Positions 1-8,398 of a DNA stretch of 64,000 nucleotides are shown piece after piece. This stretch comes from Paraburkholderia sp. IMGN_8. Its GTDB lineage: Bacteria; Pseudomonadota; Gammaproteobacteria; Burkholderiales; Burkholderiaceae. The notes under the pieces were generated by a model. That model saw only the letters and a list, made by a program, of their open reading frames with translations. It ran no database searches and was not told the origin of the DNA. The translations under genes were made by a program, and so were the position numbers. The DNA lies in assembly GCF_038050405.1 (NCBI RefSeq), contig NZ_CP150901.1, positions 1,302,001 through 1,366,000 on the forward strand, in the 5' to 3' direction. Positions within the stretch are counted from its first letter, which is position 1, and every line of letters begins with the position of its first letter.

Positions 1-215
1 AGGCGAAGATTCTCGCGCACCGCGCCGCGCTCGACGTCAGCGAAAAACTGTTCGACGCCTGCGGCGCCCGCTCGACGCACGCGCCGCTCGCGCTCGATCG
101 CTTCTGGCGCAACGCGCGTGTGCACACGCTGCACGATCCGCTCGACTATCGCGTGCGCGATGTCGGCCGCTACGCGCTAAGCGGGACATTGCCGGACGTT
201 TCTTTGTACACTTGA
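1..215 (+). CDS. Acyl-CoA dehydrogenase-like flavoprotein, C-terminal end (partial)
   Basis: An open frame runs in from the window edge and stops with TGA at 213-215, giving about 70 residues. The segment with RNARVHTLHDPLDYRVRD followed by GRYALSG is typical of the C-terminus of the acyl-CoA dehydrogenase fold, especially the SfnB/DszC-like FMNH2-dependent monooxygenase branch, where an Arg-rich HTLHDP stretch lies near the flavin. Only the last part of the C-terminal helical domain is present, so substrate cannot be judged. It is followed about 60 bp downstream by the Nramp gene on the same strand. Confidence 0.7.
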   Translation, partial: AKILAHRAALDVSEKLFDACGARSTHAPLALDRFWRNARVHTLHDPLDYRVRDVGRYALSGTLPDVSLYT

Positions 216-275
216 GGCGGTTCGCGGCGGCCCTGCAGGCGCGCCGCGTTTCATCCACCTCAAGAGACCACCGGA

Positions 276-1604
276 TTGCAGTTCAAACTACCGACTACCG
301 CAACAGCGCCGTTTTGCCCATCCGAGGTGCAAGGCACGGTCGCCGGCTCGCAAGGCGCACCTTTCTGGAAAAAAATCCTGCAATTCGCAGGACCCGGCCT
401 GCTGATTTCGATCGGCTACATGGACCCCGGCAACTGGGCCACCGATATCGAAGCCGGTTCGCGTTACGGCTACAGCCTGCTGTTCGTCGTCATGCTGTCG
501 AGTCTCGCGGCAATGGCGCTGCAATGCCTGAGCATGCGTCTGGGTATCGCCACCGGGCGAGACCTCGCGGAGTTGTCGCGTACGCGCTATTCGCCTCGCG
601 TCGCGCGTGCCCAGTGGCTGCTCGCGGAGTTGTCGATCGTCGCCTGCGATCTGGCCGAAGTGCTCGGCGGCGCGCTGGCTTTCCATCTGCTGTTCAAATG
701 CTCGCTGACTACCGGCGTGTTGCTGACCGCATTCGATACGCTGATCGTGCTCGGCCTGAAGGGCAAGAATTTCCGCGATCTCGAAGCGATCATGCTCGGG
801 CTGATCGCGACCATCGGCGTCGGTTACATCATCGAGTTGGCGCTGGTGAAACCGCATTGGCCGACGGTCGCGCAAGGGCTGATTCCGTCGTGGCAGGCGC
901 TCAGCGTACGTGAGCCGATGTATCTGGCGATCGGCATTCTCGGCGCGACGGTGATGCCGCATAACCTCTATCTGCATTCATCGATCGTGCAGACACGCGC
1001 GGTGAAACGCGATTCAGCCAGCATCAAGTCGGCGATCGGTATGTCGCGCATCGATACGATTGTGTCGCTGGTGATCGCACTCCTGATCAACATGGCGATC
1101 CTGATTCTTGCCGGCGCGGCGTTCCATGCGACCGGCCACAACCAGGTCACTGAAATCGAAGACGCGTACAAGCTGCTCGCGCCGATCGTCGGTACCGGTT
1201 TCGCGGCGGTGCTGTTCGCGATCACGCTGCTGGCCTCGGGACAGAGCTCGACCTTCACCGGCACGGTGGCTGGGCAGGTCATTATGGAAGGCTTTCTGAA
1301 GCTGAAAATCCCCTGCTGGCAGCGGCGCTTCATCACGCGAGCACTGGCCTTGATCCCGGCGCTGATCGGCGTGCAGATGATGGGCAACGGCGCGGTTGGG
1401 CAACTGCTGGTGGCAAGTCAGGTCGTGCTGAGCCTGCAACTGCCGTTCGCGCTTTATCCGCTGATCCGCATGACTAGCGATCGTTCGCTGATGGGCGAAT
1501 TCGCCAACAGGCTGCCGACGCGGCTGCTCGCCTGGGCGCTGTTCGTGGTGATCAGCGCGGCGAATTTGTGGCTGGTGGTGCAGACGGTGGGGTGGGTGGG
1601 CTGA
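276..1604 (+). CDS. mntH: Nramp-family divalent metal (Mn2+/Fe2+) : H+ symporter
   Basis: A 442-residue inner-membrane protein with about 11 hydrophobic segments. The two metal-binding signatures of Nramp proteins are present: DPGN in TM1 (residues 50-53) and MPHN in TM6 (227-230). By family knowledge it imports Mn2+ and, less well, Fe2+ driven by protons. The frame opens with TTG at 276; there is no strong Shine-Dalgarno sequence and a slightly different start is possible. The protein has a hydrophilic N-terminal tail of about 30 residues before TM1. A strong intrinsic terminator follows at 1658-1686. No MntR or Fur box could be recognised by eye. Confidence 0.93.
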   Translation: MQFKLPTTATAPFCPSEVQGTVAGSQGAPFWKKILQFAGPGLLISIGYMDPGNWATDIEAGSRYGYSLLFVVMLSSLAAMALQCLSMRLGIATGRDLAELSRTRYSPRVARAQWLLAELSIVACDLAEVLGGALAFHLLFKCSLTTGVLLTAFDTLIVLGLKGKNFRDLEAIMLGLIATIGVGYIIELALVKPHWPTVAQGLIPSWQALSVREPMYLAIGILGATVMPHNLYLHSSIVQTRAVKRDSASIKSAIGMSRIDTIVSLVIALLINMAILILAGAAFHATGHNQVTEIEDAYKLLAPIVGTGFAAVLFAITLLASGQSSTFTGTVAGQVIMEGFLKLKIPCWQRRFITRALALIPALIGVQMMGNGAVGQLLVASQVVLSLQLPFALYPLIRMTSDRSLMGEFANRLPTRLLAWALFVVISAANLWLVVQTVGWVG

Positions 1605-1657
1605 GAGTCGAGCCGGCTCGGCGCCGGACGCCGAAAAAGAGAGTGACAAAGCAAAGC

Positions 1658-1686
1658 GGTCCGCGACAATGGCGGACCTCTTTTTT
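1658..1686 (+). terminator. Rho-independent terminator of the Nramp gene
   Basis: A perfect 7-bp stem GGTCCGC/GCGGACC with a 7-nt loop is followed by TC and six T residues. It lies 54 bp after the Nramp stop codon and separates it from flhC, which converges from the other strand. Confidence 0.85.
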
Positions 1687-1734
1687 CAAGCGCTTCGGTT
1701 CGAATCAGGCCGGACCAGCCCGCATCGATTCAAT

Positions 1735-2313
1735 TCAGGCTGCTTGCGCGATTTGCGACGCTTCGAGCGCCTCCTGCCGGGCGGCGGCAGCCTTCTTGGT
1801 CTTGCCGGCGCGCGATGGCGGCTGGCAGGCGCCGCACACGACATTGTGTTGCAGGTCGTGCTTGTGCGCGACGAACTTGCCAGTGCAACGGCAGCACTTG
1901 GTCAATTGCAGGATGTCGGCGTCGAAGAAGCGCACCAGCGTCCACGCACGTGTCAGGTCCAGCACCGGTTCGGTCTCGCTGTGCCGGCAATGTTCCAGAT
2001 ACAGCCGATACCCTTTGGTCAGCGCATCCAGATGCGAGCAACGCGCTTCGTTCTTCAGGAACAGGTACGTGTTGTAAAACAACGATGCGTGGATGTTCGC
2101 CAGCCACGTCATATACCAGTCCGCCGAGAACGGCAGCATGCCCTTGGGCGGCGATACACCCTTGACCTCGCGATACAGGCGGATCATGCGGTCGCGCGAC
2201 AGCGTCAACTCGCTTTCGAGCACTTGCATGCGCGCGCCGAGTTCAATCAGCGCGATGGCACGGAATACTTCTTGTGCGTCTTCCGTCAGGCTACGCTTGA
2301 GCATCGCAGTCAC
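1735..2313 (-). CDS. flhC: Flagellar master transcriptional activator FlhC
   Basis: 192 residues, normal length for FlhC. With FlhD it forms the FlhD4C2 complex that activates class II flagellar promoters with sigma-70. The zinc-binding cysteines expected of FlhC are visible as C140/C143 and C160/C163 (TKCCRCTGKF and VCGAC). The C-terminal tail is Lys/Ala rich. The gene begins 6 bp after the flhD stop, so both are one operon transcribed leftward. It converges on the Nramp gene. Confidence 0.95.
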   Translation of the reverse strand: MTAMLKRSLTEDAQEVFRAIALIELGARMQVLESELTLSRDRMIRLYREVKGVSPPKGMLPFSADWYMTWLANIHASLFYNTYLFLKNEARCSHLDALTKGYRLYLEHCRHSETEPVLDLTRAWTLVRFFDADILQLTKCCRCTGKFVAHKHDLQHNVVCGACQPPSRAGKTKKAAAARQEALEASQIAQAA

Positions 2314-2319
2314 CTCGTT

Positions 2320-2640
2320 TTAAGCAAACTGCTCGGCAGGCTGGCCTGCAAGCAAGATAGCCGTGTGAGTCGGTGCAACTGCCGCATGCTTCGCTGTTTG
2401 CGTCAACGCCGACAACATCGAGTGGTCGTTGAAGCGGAAGAAGCATAAAAGCTGATCGGAAGCGGCCAGCTTGACGATCTGCGCGAGCGACAGCCCGGCA
2501 AGCAAATCAGCCAGTTCCGATGACAGGCCCAGCCGGAACATCCCGACCGGTTTGTCCTCACGCAACATACGTTGCGCGAGCATGATGTAAGACAAGTTAA
2601 TCTCGCGGATTGAATCCAGCGTCTCGCTGCTGCGGTCCAT
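2320..2640 (-). CDS. flhD: Flagellar transcriptional regulator FlhD
   Basis: 106 residues, the expected size for FlhD. It shows the conserved N-terminal helix (IREINLSYIMLAQRMLRED) and the SLAQIVKLAASDQLLCFFRF segment of the family. It is the dimeric partner that gives FlhC its DNA specificity. First gene of the flhDC operon; the start is ATG at 2640. The 5' region beyond is long (next gene starts past 3.5 kb), as is usual for flhDC, where many regulators bind. Confidence 0.95.
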   Translation of the reverse strand: MDRSSETLDSIREINLSYIMLAQRMLREDKPVGMFRLGLSSELADLLAGLSLAQIVKLAASDQLLCFFRFNDHSMLSALTQTAKHAAVAPTHTAILLAGQPAEQFA

Positions 2641-3160
2641 TTTTTCTGTTTCCGAAGCCCCGAATTACGATGTCGGCATTTTTTGCCGTTATGTCTTTTC
2701 TGCCTCACCGGAAACGATGACCTCCGGCTACATGTCACCACCTGATACAGATCGCGACTTCTTGATACAAGGAGTTACATTTCGTAACAGCTTGGGACGA
2801 ATTGTATGAAGGGCAAAACAAGAAATCAATCCCTTCTCGAAAAAATATCTCAAAAAAATGCATCAAATTTCGGTAACTATTTCACAGTCCTGTAATAGAT
2901 GTGGCCGAGTCGCTTTGTGGTCGACGAAGTTTTCATTTGATCCGTTCAAACCCTTGTGTGGTGGGAGCCTGGTCGGATTTCTCAGGAAGCGGAAGAGGCG
3001 CGGCTGGGGGGCCGGGAAGTCGCACTTTGGCGAGAAAGGAAATGGAAAGAAATCTCAATAAAAGTAATAAATACCGGTATTTGACATTGCGATGGGGACA
3101 AATCAGAGGCGTAACATATTGGTGCGGCCCCAGTTACAAACAGGAGCGTATTTGTAACTT
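2641..3160. promoter_or_regulatory. Long flhDC upstream region
   Basis: About 520 bp without a convincing gene. It is clearly richer in A/T than its surroundings between about 2755 and 3100. By analogy with other flhDC operons this should hold the promoter and regulator sites, but no -35/-10 pair or named operator could be assigned by eye. Confidence 0.5.
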
Positions 3161-3529
3161 CTAGAAGCCGGTCAGGTGAATTCGCCAGACGGAAAGACCG
3201 AAAGTAGGCGGCAGGCGTGTGCCCAGCACGTTGCTGGCGATCGCGGCGACCAGTCAGAGCCTGTCGTACAAGCTGCCTGACACGGCGCCGCAAAAATATG
3301 CGCCGATGTTACAACCGCAGGCCAGCCGGGCTCCGCAGTCGGGCATCAGGCCGCCGATTACCGCGGCGATCAGCAAGCGGGCCGGCACTTTCCAGGCCGG
3401 CGTGTAACGACCGGCGGGCGTAGCGGCTGTCCTGGCGCTGAGGATGATGCCGGTAGTCGTTACGGAAGTGCCATCGTGTGTAACAGGAGACCGCACAAGA
3501 GACCGCAAGACGCGCGGTGGTGCGGACAT
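3161..3529 (-). pseudogene. YeeE/YedE-family membrane transporter remnant
   Basis: The minus strand encodes a stretch with IIAAVIGG-like hydrophobic residues, GARLACGCNIGAYFCG and SGSLYD, closely resembling the signature region of YeeE/YedE (sulfur compound transport) proteins. The frame is then broken by TGA where the family usually has Trp (GSLHGW), and continues in the same frame with LVAAIASNVLGTRLPPTFGL, again family-like, to a TAG at 3161-3163. Only the C-terminal third is left and nothing matching the N-terminus was seen upstream, so this is a decayed gene. Confidence 0.7.
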
Positions 3530-3539
3530 CGGGTCGGCG

Positions 3540-4070
3540 TTACATGAAGCGTGCCATCAGATCGGCATCGTGAAACACGCCGTCTATATTCAACGCGGCG
3601 ACCTCGCAGCCATACTTGCGAAAACCAAGCGATTCATAGAGTCCGCGCGCCGCCTCGTTGCGACTCGTGACCACCAACTGGATTTGTCGCAGACCGTCGA
3701 TCCTCGACGCCCGCGCCAGCAACTCGTTGAGCAGCGCACGCCCGACGCCGCGGCCCGCGGCTTCCGGCGCAACATACATGCCGACCAAGGCCGCCTTGTG
3801 CCGCTCCTTGTCGCGCTGATGGCGCTTCAGCCCGACCACGCCGATCAGCGATGTTTCGGCCGATACATATGCGCCCAGTAAAAAATCGCCTTCGGCAGCG
3901 CGCGAGATCTGCAGCATCGCGTCGTGCTGCGCAGCGCCTTTGGCCAGCGCGTCCTCATAGCTCTGCCCGAACGACTCCGGATGCGCCTTCAGACCGCGCA
4001 GGCGAAGCTGGAAGTACGCGTCGCGGTCGGCGGGGCCGAGTTGGCGTACCAGTAGGGCGTCGTTGTTCAA
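3540..4070 (-). CDS. GNAT-family N-acetyltransferase
   Basis: 176 residues with the GNAT fold motifs: the acetyl-CoA pyrophosphate loop appears as GMYVAPEAAGRGVGRALL (R/Q-x-x-G-x-G/A type) near the middle, followed by the NEAARGLYESLGF motif B. Substrate is unknown. ATG start at 4070. It ends 10 bp from the start of the dead YeeE/YedE remnant, which is on the same strand. Confidence 0.88.
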   Translation of the reverse strand: MNNDALLVRQLGPADRDAYFQLRLRGLKAHPESFGQSYEDALAKGAAQHDAMLQISRAAEGDFLLGAYVSAETSLIGVVGLKRHQRDKERHKAALVGMYVAPEAAGRGVGRALLNELLARASRIDGLRQIQLVVTSRNEAARGLYESLGFRKYGCEVAALNIDGVFHDADLMARFM

Positions 4071-4149
4071 GTTCGTCTCCGGTGCAATTCGAATCGGACA
4101 GCAGGTTGTACGGGTTCGTGTTCGAGTCTGCCAGGGTTCGTCTATTGCG

Positions 4150-5028
4150 CTATGGCTTCGCTGTTCCGGCGGCCTGAGTTTCCGCGCGTTGGGTTTCGGC
4201 GAACGCGCGCAATGCGGCTGCGGTCTGCTGATCGGCGGGAAAGAACGCCTCGATTGCGAGTTCCGATAGCGTCACGTCGACCGGCGTGCCGAACACGGTG
4301 GTTGTGCTGAAGAACGACAGTACCCCGATCGGTGTGCGCAGCTGCAGCGGTACAGCGATCTGGCTGATCGCGGTGTTGTCGTGCCCGGTTGCGTCCGCGT
4401 CAGGCGGTGCAGGATAGGCCGCCAGCTCGTCGCGCAGTGCGCTCAGCGCGTCGTCACCGCTTACTTCGATTTGCCGCTGCAGTCGAGCCAGCACGTGCGC
4501 GCGCCATGGGTGCCAATTGACGATCGACGCTGCGATGCCGTCCGGATGCAAGCTCAGGCGCAGCGCGTTGACCGGCGGTTTCAGCAACGCCGGGTTCGCT
4601 CCGGCCAGCAACGGAGCGAGCGCGTTGTTCGCCGCAATGATGGTCCAGTGGCGGTCGATCGCGAGCGCCGGATACGGCTCGTGCCCCTTGAGCACCAACT
4701 CGACCGCCTCGCGGGCGGCGGCGAGCTGCGGGTCCGTCAGCGGACGTTCGCGAAACAGCGGCGCATAACCTGCCGCAACGAGCAATGCATTGCGAGCTCG
4801 CAGCGGCACGTCGAGCCGCTCGGCAAGATGCATGACCATTTCCCGGCTCGGCACCGCCCGGCCCGATTCTACGAAGCTCAGATGCCGCGTCGAAATATCG
4901 GCTTCGGCGGCGAGTAGCAACTGGCTCATTCTTCGCCGCTGCCGCCATTCGCGCAGCAGATCGCCGACAGTGCGGCTGGCCGTCGGCGCGTTCGACGGAA
5001 TGGTCTGCGCCAGAGAGAGTGTGTTCAT
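4150..5028 (-). CDS. XRE-family regulator with MmyB-like ligand-binding domain
   Basis: 292 residues from the chosen ATG at 5028; the open frame extends upstream but the added residues lack family similarity. An N-terminal helix-turn-helix (about residues 18-75, with REWRQRRRMSQLLLA and TRHLSFVESGR) is followed by an MmyB-type domain (PALAIDRHWTIIAANNA, then HPDGIAASIVNW) that in characterised relatives binds a fatty acid-like ligand. Such regulators commonly repress a nearby oxidoreductase gene; none is adjacent here. A perfect palindrome lies 33 bp upstream at 5061-5081 and is the probable autoregulatory operator. Confidence 0.88.
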   Translation of the reverse strand: MNTLSLAQTIPSNAPTASRTVGDLLREWRQRRRMSQLLLAAEADISTRHLSFVESGRAVPSREMVMHLAERLDVPLRARNALLVAAGYAPLFRERPLTDPQLAAAREAVELVLKGHEPYPALAIDRHWTIIAANNALAPLLAGANPALLKPPVNALRLSLHPDGIAASIVNWHPWRAHVLARLQRQIEVSGDDALSALRDELAAYPAPPDADATGHDNTAISQIAVPLQLRTPIGVLSFFSTTTVFGTPVDVTLSELAIEAFFPADQQTAAALRAFAETQRAETQAAGTAKP

Positions 5029-5060
5029 GCTGCCGATGATAGCCAAAGCGCGCTGGCGAT

Positions 5061-5081
5061 CCATTACCTGACAGGTAATGG
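5061..5081. promoter_or_regulatory. Candidate operator palindrome of the XRE regulator
   Basis: CCATTACCTG-A-CAGGTAATGG, a perfect 10-bp inverted repeat around one central base, just upstream of the XRE start codon at 5028. Position and symmetry suit a dimeric HTH repressor. Confidence 0.7.
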
Positions 5082-5270
5082 AATACCCGGCAAAACGGTT
5101 GACCTGGTTGATGGCTTCGCTGCCAGGAACCAGAACAAAGGCGCTAGACGTGCATGGTTTCAATATCCCGCCGTGCCTGCTTCGCAAGAAATCAAACGCA
5201 TGGACCTTTGTGTGCGGTGGCGCATACCGGCGGCCAGCTCAAGCCGGGGCCGAAACATGGCGGGCGCAGA

Positions 5271-5573
5271 TCAGGCAGGCGCCACGCCCTCCGGTACTGC
5301 GTTGAGTTTGATGCCGAGCGCGTGCAGCAGTTTGAACACGGTATCCATACGCGGCTTGGAGCCGGGCGCGAGCGTTTTGTAAAGGCTTTCACGTCCGAGT
5401 CCGGCGTCGGCCGCGACCTTCGCGATGCCGCGCGCTTTTGCGATGTCGGCAATCGCGGCGAGGAGGAGGTCGGCGTCGCCTTCTTCCAGCGCGGCGTTGA
5501 GATACTCGGCGATCATTTCCTCGCTATCGAGGTAGTGCGATGCGTCGAAACGGGCGGTTTTGATCTTGCTCAT
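5271..5573 (-). CDS. HigA-like antitoxin (addiction module antidote, HI1420 family)
   Basis: 100 residues from ATG 5573, chosen because AAAGGAA stands about 6 bases before it. The C-terminal half is a helix-turn-helix (KARGIAKVAADAGLGRESLYKTL) as in the HI1420/HigA antidote family; the N-terminal part (ARFDASHYLDSEEMIAEYLN) is also typical. Its ATG overlaps the toxin stop codon (ATGA), so the pair is translationally coupled with the toxin first, the usual higBA order. It should neutralise the toxin and repress the operon. Confidence 0.88.
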   Translation of the reverse strand: MSKIKTARFDASHYLDSEEMIAEYLNAALEEGDADLLLAAIADIAKARGIAKVAADAGLGRESLYKTLAPGSKPRMDTVFKLLHALGIKLNAVPEGVAPA

Positions 5574-5875
5574 GACAGTTCCTTTCTGATTGCTGCCCAC
5601 ATTGTTTTGGCGTGCTTGATGTCGGCTGACTGGGTGGACTTATCCCCACCGCAGAGCAGCAGATACACCATGCGCCCCTGGCGCGCGAAATAGATCCGAT
5701 AGCCGGGACCACAATCGATGCGCATTTCGGACACACCGTCTTCCAGCAGCTTTGCATCGCCGAAATGACCGCGCTCAGCGCGCCGCACCCGGACCAGGAT
5801 TTTCGCCCGCGCCTTGAGGTCGGCGAGGCGGGCAAGCCAGCGATCGAATTCCTCGGTGCGGTTGATCGTGTACAC
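5570..5875 (-). CDS. HigB/RelE-type toxin (HI1419 / Gp49-like)
   Basis: About 101 residues from GTG 5875, where the family N-terminus (YTINRTEEFDRWLARL) begins; an in-frame ATG at 5941 would add 22 residues. Later motifs VSEMRIDCGPGYRIYFA and LLLCGGDKSTQ are hallmarks of this ribosome-dependent mRNase toxin family. It is the first gene of a toxin-antitoxin operon. An imperfect inverted repeat GTATC-N6-GATAC lies at about 5904-5919 in the probable promoter. Confidence 0.85.
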   Translation of the reverse strand: MYTINRTEEFDRWLARLADLKARAKILVRVRRAERGHFGDAKLLEDGVSEMRIDCGPGYRIYFARQGRMVYLLLCGGDKSTQSADIKHAKTMWAAIRKELS

Positions 5876-5903
5876 AGGCGGTGAACCGATCTGCTGATAA
5901 TTG

Positions 5904-5919
5904 TATCCATGTAGATACG
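5904..5919. promoter_or_regulatory. Possible toxin-antitoxin operator
   Basis: GTATC-CATGTA-GATAC inverted repeat in an A/T-rich stretch just upstream of the toxin gene. Operators of higBA operons usually sit here. The rest of 5942-6236 holds no gene that I can support. Confidence 0.35.
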
Positions 5920-6236
5920 TTCTTGCAAGTGTAAAAACCATATTTAAAAAAGCGGCTCGTGTCCGCGCTCGTTCAGTTCGTCGCCATGCCGCGAGCTCGC
6001 GCCGCGCGGCCCCCATTTGCCACACGAGGTTAGCGGCGGGTGCCGTCCCTGACGATTCGGCCAGATGGCCAACCCTGCACACATCGAGACCATGTTCAGC
6101 GCAGCGGTGAGTGCGCATGCTTACCTGCGACGTAATCGACACGCCGCACGCAAGCCGCCAATCTTCATTCCGAGCCCGCCGCACACACCGTGTCTGCCGA
6201 GCGTAGTGCTCAGTGATGCCACTCAAGGAGTTTGTG

Positions 6237-6605
6237 ATGAACGCGCATACCGACCTGATCGACCGTTACTTCGACGCCTGGAATGAAACCGATGCGGCGC
6301 GCCGTCGCGAGCTGATCGCCGCGACATGGACCGTCGATGCCGACTACCTCGATCCGCTGCTCTCAGGCGCGGGACACGACGGTATCGATGCGATGATCCG
6401 CGCGGTGCATGAGCGTTTCCCGCATCACACGTTTCGACGCACGACGGAAGTGGACAGCTTCGCGAACCGGCTGCGCTTTTCGTGGGAGCTGGCGACGCCC
6501 GAAGGCGCGGCGATCGTCAAGGGTTCCGACTTCGGACAGGTCGACGCGAACGGCCGCTTGCAGACGGTGACCGGCTTCCTCGACCAGGTTCCTGGCGCCG
6601 CGTGA
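6237..6605 (+). CDS. NTF2/SnoaL-like fold protein
   Basis: 122 residues from ATG 6237, which is preceded by AAGGAG at 6225-6230. The helix-rich N-terminus (LIDRYFDAWNETDAARR), VDADYLDPLLSGAG and the final LQTVTGFLDQVP are characteristic of NTF2-like (SnoaL-type) proteins, a fold used by isomerases, cyclases and unknown stress proteins. No catalytic residues can be assigned. Head of a small rightward gene group. Confidence 0.8.
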   Translation: MNAHTDLIDRYFDAWNETDAARRRELIAATWTVDADYLDPLLSGAGHDGIDAMIRAVHERFPHHTFRRTTEVDSFANRLRFSWELATPEGAAIVKGSDFGQVDANGRLQTVTGFLDQVPGAA

Positions 6606-6636
6606 CAACCTGCAACGCTTTCTCACGGAGACGATC

Positions 6637-6912
6637 ATGCTCGAGCCCGCTGCCGCCACGGCTCCCGGTACTTGTGTCAAGTTCGCGCGCCTCTCGGGCG
6701 CCGTCGACGCCCTTTGCAGTGCGATCGCCGGTTTCGCGTTGCTCGCCGGCGCGCGTGCTTTCACGTTCACCGCATTGCTAGCCTGGCGCGAGCCGGTGCT
6801 GGGCGGCGCCGGTCTCGTACTACTGGCGTTGGTGGGATGGCTGCGCTGGCAGTGGCGCAATGATGCGGCGCCGCACTTCGTGCAGAACGGCCGATCGTCA
6901 ATTCGGCCATAA
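6637..6912 (+). CDS. Small membrane protein of unknown function
   Basis: 91 residues with two hydrophobic segments (about residues 22-48 and 54-67). It begins 31 bp after the NTF2-like gene with GGAGACGATC before its ATG, so it may be co-transcribed. I do not recognise a family. It could still be a chance frame, given the high GC content. Confidence 0.45.
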   Translation: MLEPAAATAPGTCVKFARLSGAVDALCSAIAGFALLAGARAFTFTALLAWREPVLGGAGLVLLALVGWLRWQWRNDAAPHFVQNGRSSIRP

Positions 6913-7017
6913 TCGACGTTCAATGCGAGCCGGTCGTGAGTCGATCGGCACACCCTACCGGGGCTGACCGGCCGAACCCCGACAGTCAGCCCTCCAATCG
7001 GACACCAAGGAGACACC

Positions 7018-7479
7018 GTGCTGAAGAATCTGGACCCGCTGTTGAACGCCGATGTGCTGCACGCGCTACGCTCGATGGGGCATGGCGACGAGCTGGTGAT
7101 TTGCGACGCGAATTTCCCGGGCGCTTCAGTGGCGCATACGACGGTGCTGGGCAAGCTGCTTCGCCTCGACGGCGTGAGCGCGCCGCGTGCGATTCGAGCG
7201 GTTCTGTCGGTGATGCCGCTCGATACGTTCATCGAGCATCCTGCTTCGCGGATGGAAGTGGTGGGCGAGCCAAACGCGATTCCGGCAGTGCAGCGCGAAG
7301 CGCAGATCGAAGTCAATGCCGCGGAAGGGCGCGACGTGCCGTTTGCTTCGATCGAGCGGTTCGATTTTTATGAGCGCGCGCGTAAAGCGTATTGCGTGAT
7401 CGCGACTGGCGAAGAGCGGGGCTATGGCTGCTTCGTATTCACCAAGGGTGTGTTGCTCGCGCCGGATACCCCGCGGTAA
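7018..7479 (+). CDS. RbsD/FucU-family sugar mutarotase
   Basis: 153 residues starting with GTG at 7018 behind AAGGAGA. Family motifs are LLNADVLHALRSMGHGDEL (His of the catalytic region), CDANFPG and the RAVLSVMPLDTF segment. RbsD/FucU proteins interconvert sugar anomers (ribose pyranase or fucose mutarotase); the sequence is closer to FucU in its CDANFP region, but the substrate is not certain. It stands without other sugar genes. Confidence 0.88.
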   Translation: MLKNLDPLLNADVLHALRSMGHGDELVICDANFPGASVAHTTVLGKLLRLDGVSAPRAIRAVLSVMPLDTFIEHPASRMEVVGEPNAIPAVQREAQIEVNAAEGRDVPFASIERFDFYERARKAYCVIATGEERGYGCFVFTKGVLLAPDTPR

Positions 7480-7614
7480 TTGCAGCGCGCAGCGTGCCGC
7501 TCACTTTTGCCCGAGCTTGGAATAGGCGGGCAATACACCTATTCTCAGATGCAAACCGGGGAACTGCGGCCGCCCGGCCGGGTCTGCTGCTTATTCATTT
7601 ATAGGAGCATCCTC

Positions 7615-8046
7615 ATGACGCGTCCCGTCGATTCCGGCGTCATCCTCATTGCGCGCATCGCCCTTGCCGTGCTCTTTCTGTGGGGCGGCGTGATGAAACT
7701 GCTGGGCTATGCGGGTTTCGTCGGCTATCTGCATTCGAAAGGCGTGCCGTTCGTGCAGGTCGCGGCACCGATCGCGACCGCCGTCGAGGCGCTCGGCGGT
7801 TTGTTCCTGATCGTCGGCTTCAAGATGCGCCCGCTCGCGCTCATTATGGCGGTGTATACCGTGGCAACGGCGGTGCTTGGGCACGACTTCTGGAACGGCG
7901 CCGATCCTGTCTTGCAACGCGACATGGTGATCCATTTCTGGAAAAACATCGGTATCGCCGGTGGTTTCCTGCTGCTGTTCGTGACCGGAGCGGGCCGTAT
8001 CAGTATCGACGGTGCGCGTGCGCCACGCGGCGGGCTGAATCGCTGA
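7615..8046 (+). CDS. DoxX-family inner-membrane protein
   Basis: 143 residues from ATG 7615 with TAGGAG 12 bases upstream. Four transmembrane segments; the first carries the DoxX-type RIALAVLFLWGGVMKL motif, and VEALGGLFLIVGFKMRPLAL and DMVIHFWKNIGIAGGFLLL follow as in the DoxX/SURF4 group. Function is poorly defined in the family (membrane redox or respiratory association). Confidence 0.9.
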   Translation: MTRPVDSGVILIARIALAVLFLWGGVMKLLGYAGFVGYLHSKGVPFVQVAAPIATAVEALGGLFLIVGFKMRPLALIMAVYTVATAVLGHDFWNGADPVLQRDMVIHFWKNIGIAGGFLLLFVTGAGRISIDGARAPRGGLNR

Positions 8047-8101
8047 TAAGACAGGCCGTGCTGGTCGCTTTTGATTCCGGCTGTCATCAAGGGGGCAAAG
8101 A

Positions 8102-8374
8102 ATGATTCAAAATTTCGAGCAAACCATTGGCGGCAAGGTTACGCAGTTGTGCGCGAGTCTCGGCGAAGGGCCCACGCCGCATCGCGTCATCATCAGTCTG
8201 GCCGATTCGGCTACAACACTGGTGATTCTGGATGCTTCCGGGCTTATCGGTACGATCAAGGCCGAGATCGAGGAGCCGGAAAAGCTGATCGCCGACGCAA
8301 TCAGCAAGGCGCAAAGCGAAGGTCTGATCGAGCGCGCCATCGATACCGGCACGATTCAGGAGGCGTCGCTTTAA
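8102..8374 (+). CDS. Conserved hypothetical protein, 90 aa
   Basis: Starts at ATG 8102 behind AAGGGGGC. Predicted mixed alpha/beta with no signal or membrane segment. Codon use and the ribosome binding site support a real gene. I do not recognise the family. Its 3' end faces the DHA2 exporter coming from the other strand. Confidence 0.65.
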   Translation: MIQNFEQTIGGKVTQLCASLGEGPTPHRVIISLADSATTLVILDASGLIGTIKAEIEEPEKLIADAISKAQSEGLIERAIDTGTIQEASL

Positions 8375-8398
8375 GCGTCGTGCGGCTGCTTGTGGCGA

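Noticed and set aside
212..913. Long alternative frames over the Nramp gene
   Set aside because: Arg-rich shadows typical of high-GC coding DNA; the Nramp frame has all the family motifs.
5876..6226. N-terminal extension of the toxin frame to 218 residues
   Set aside because: The added residues lack similarity to HigB toxins and include the probable promoter.
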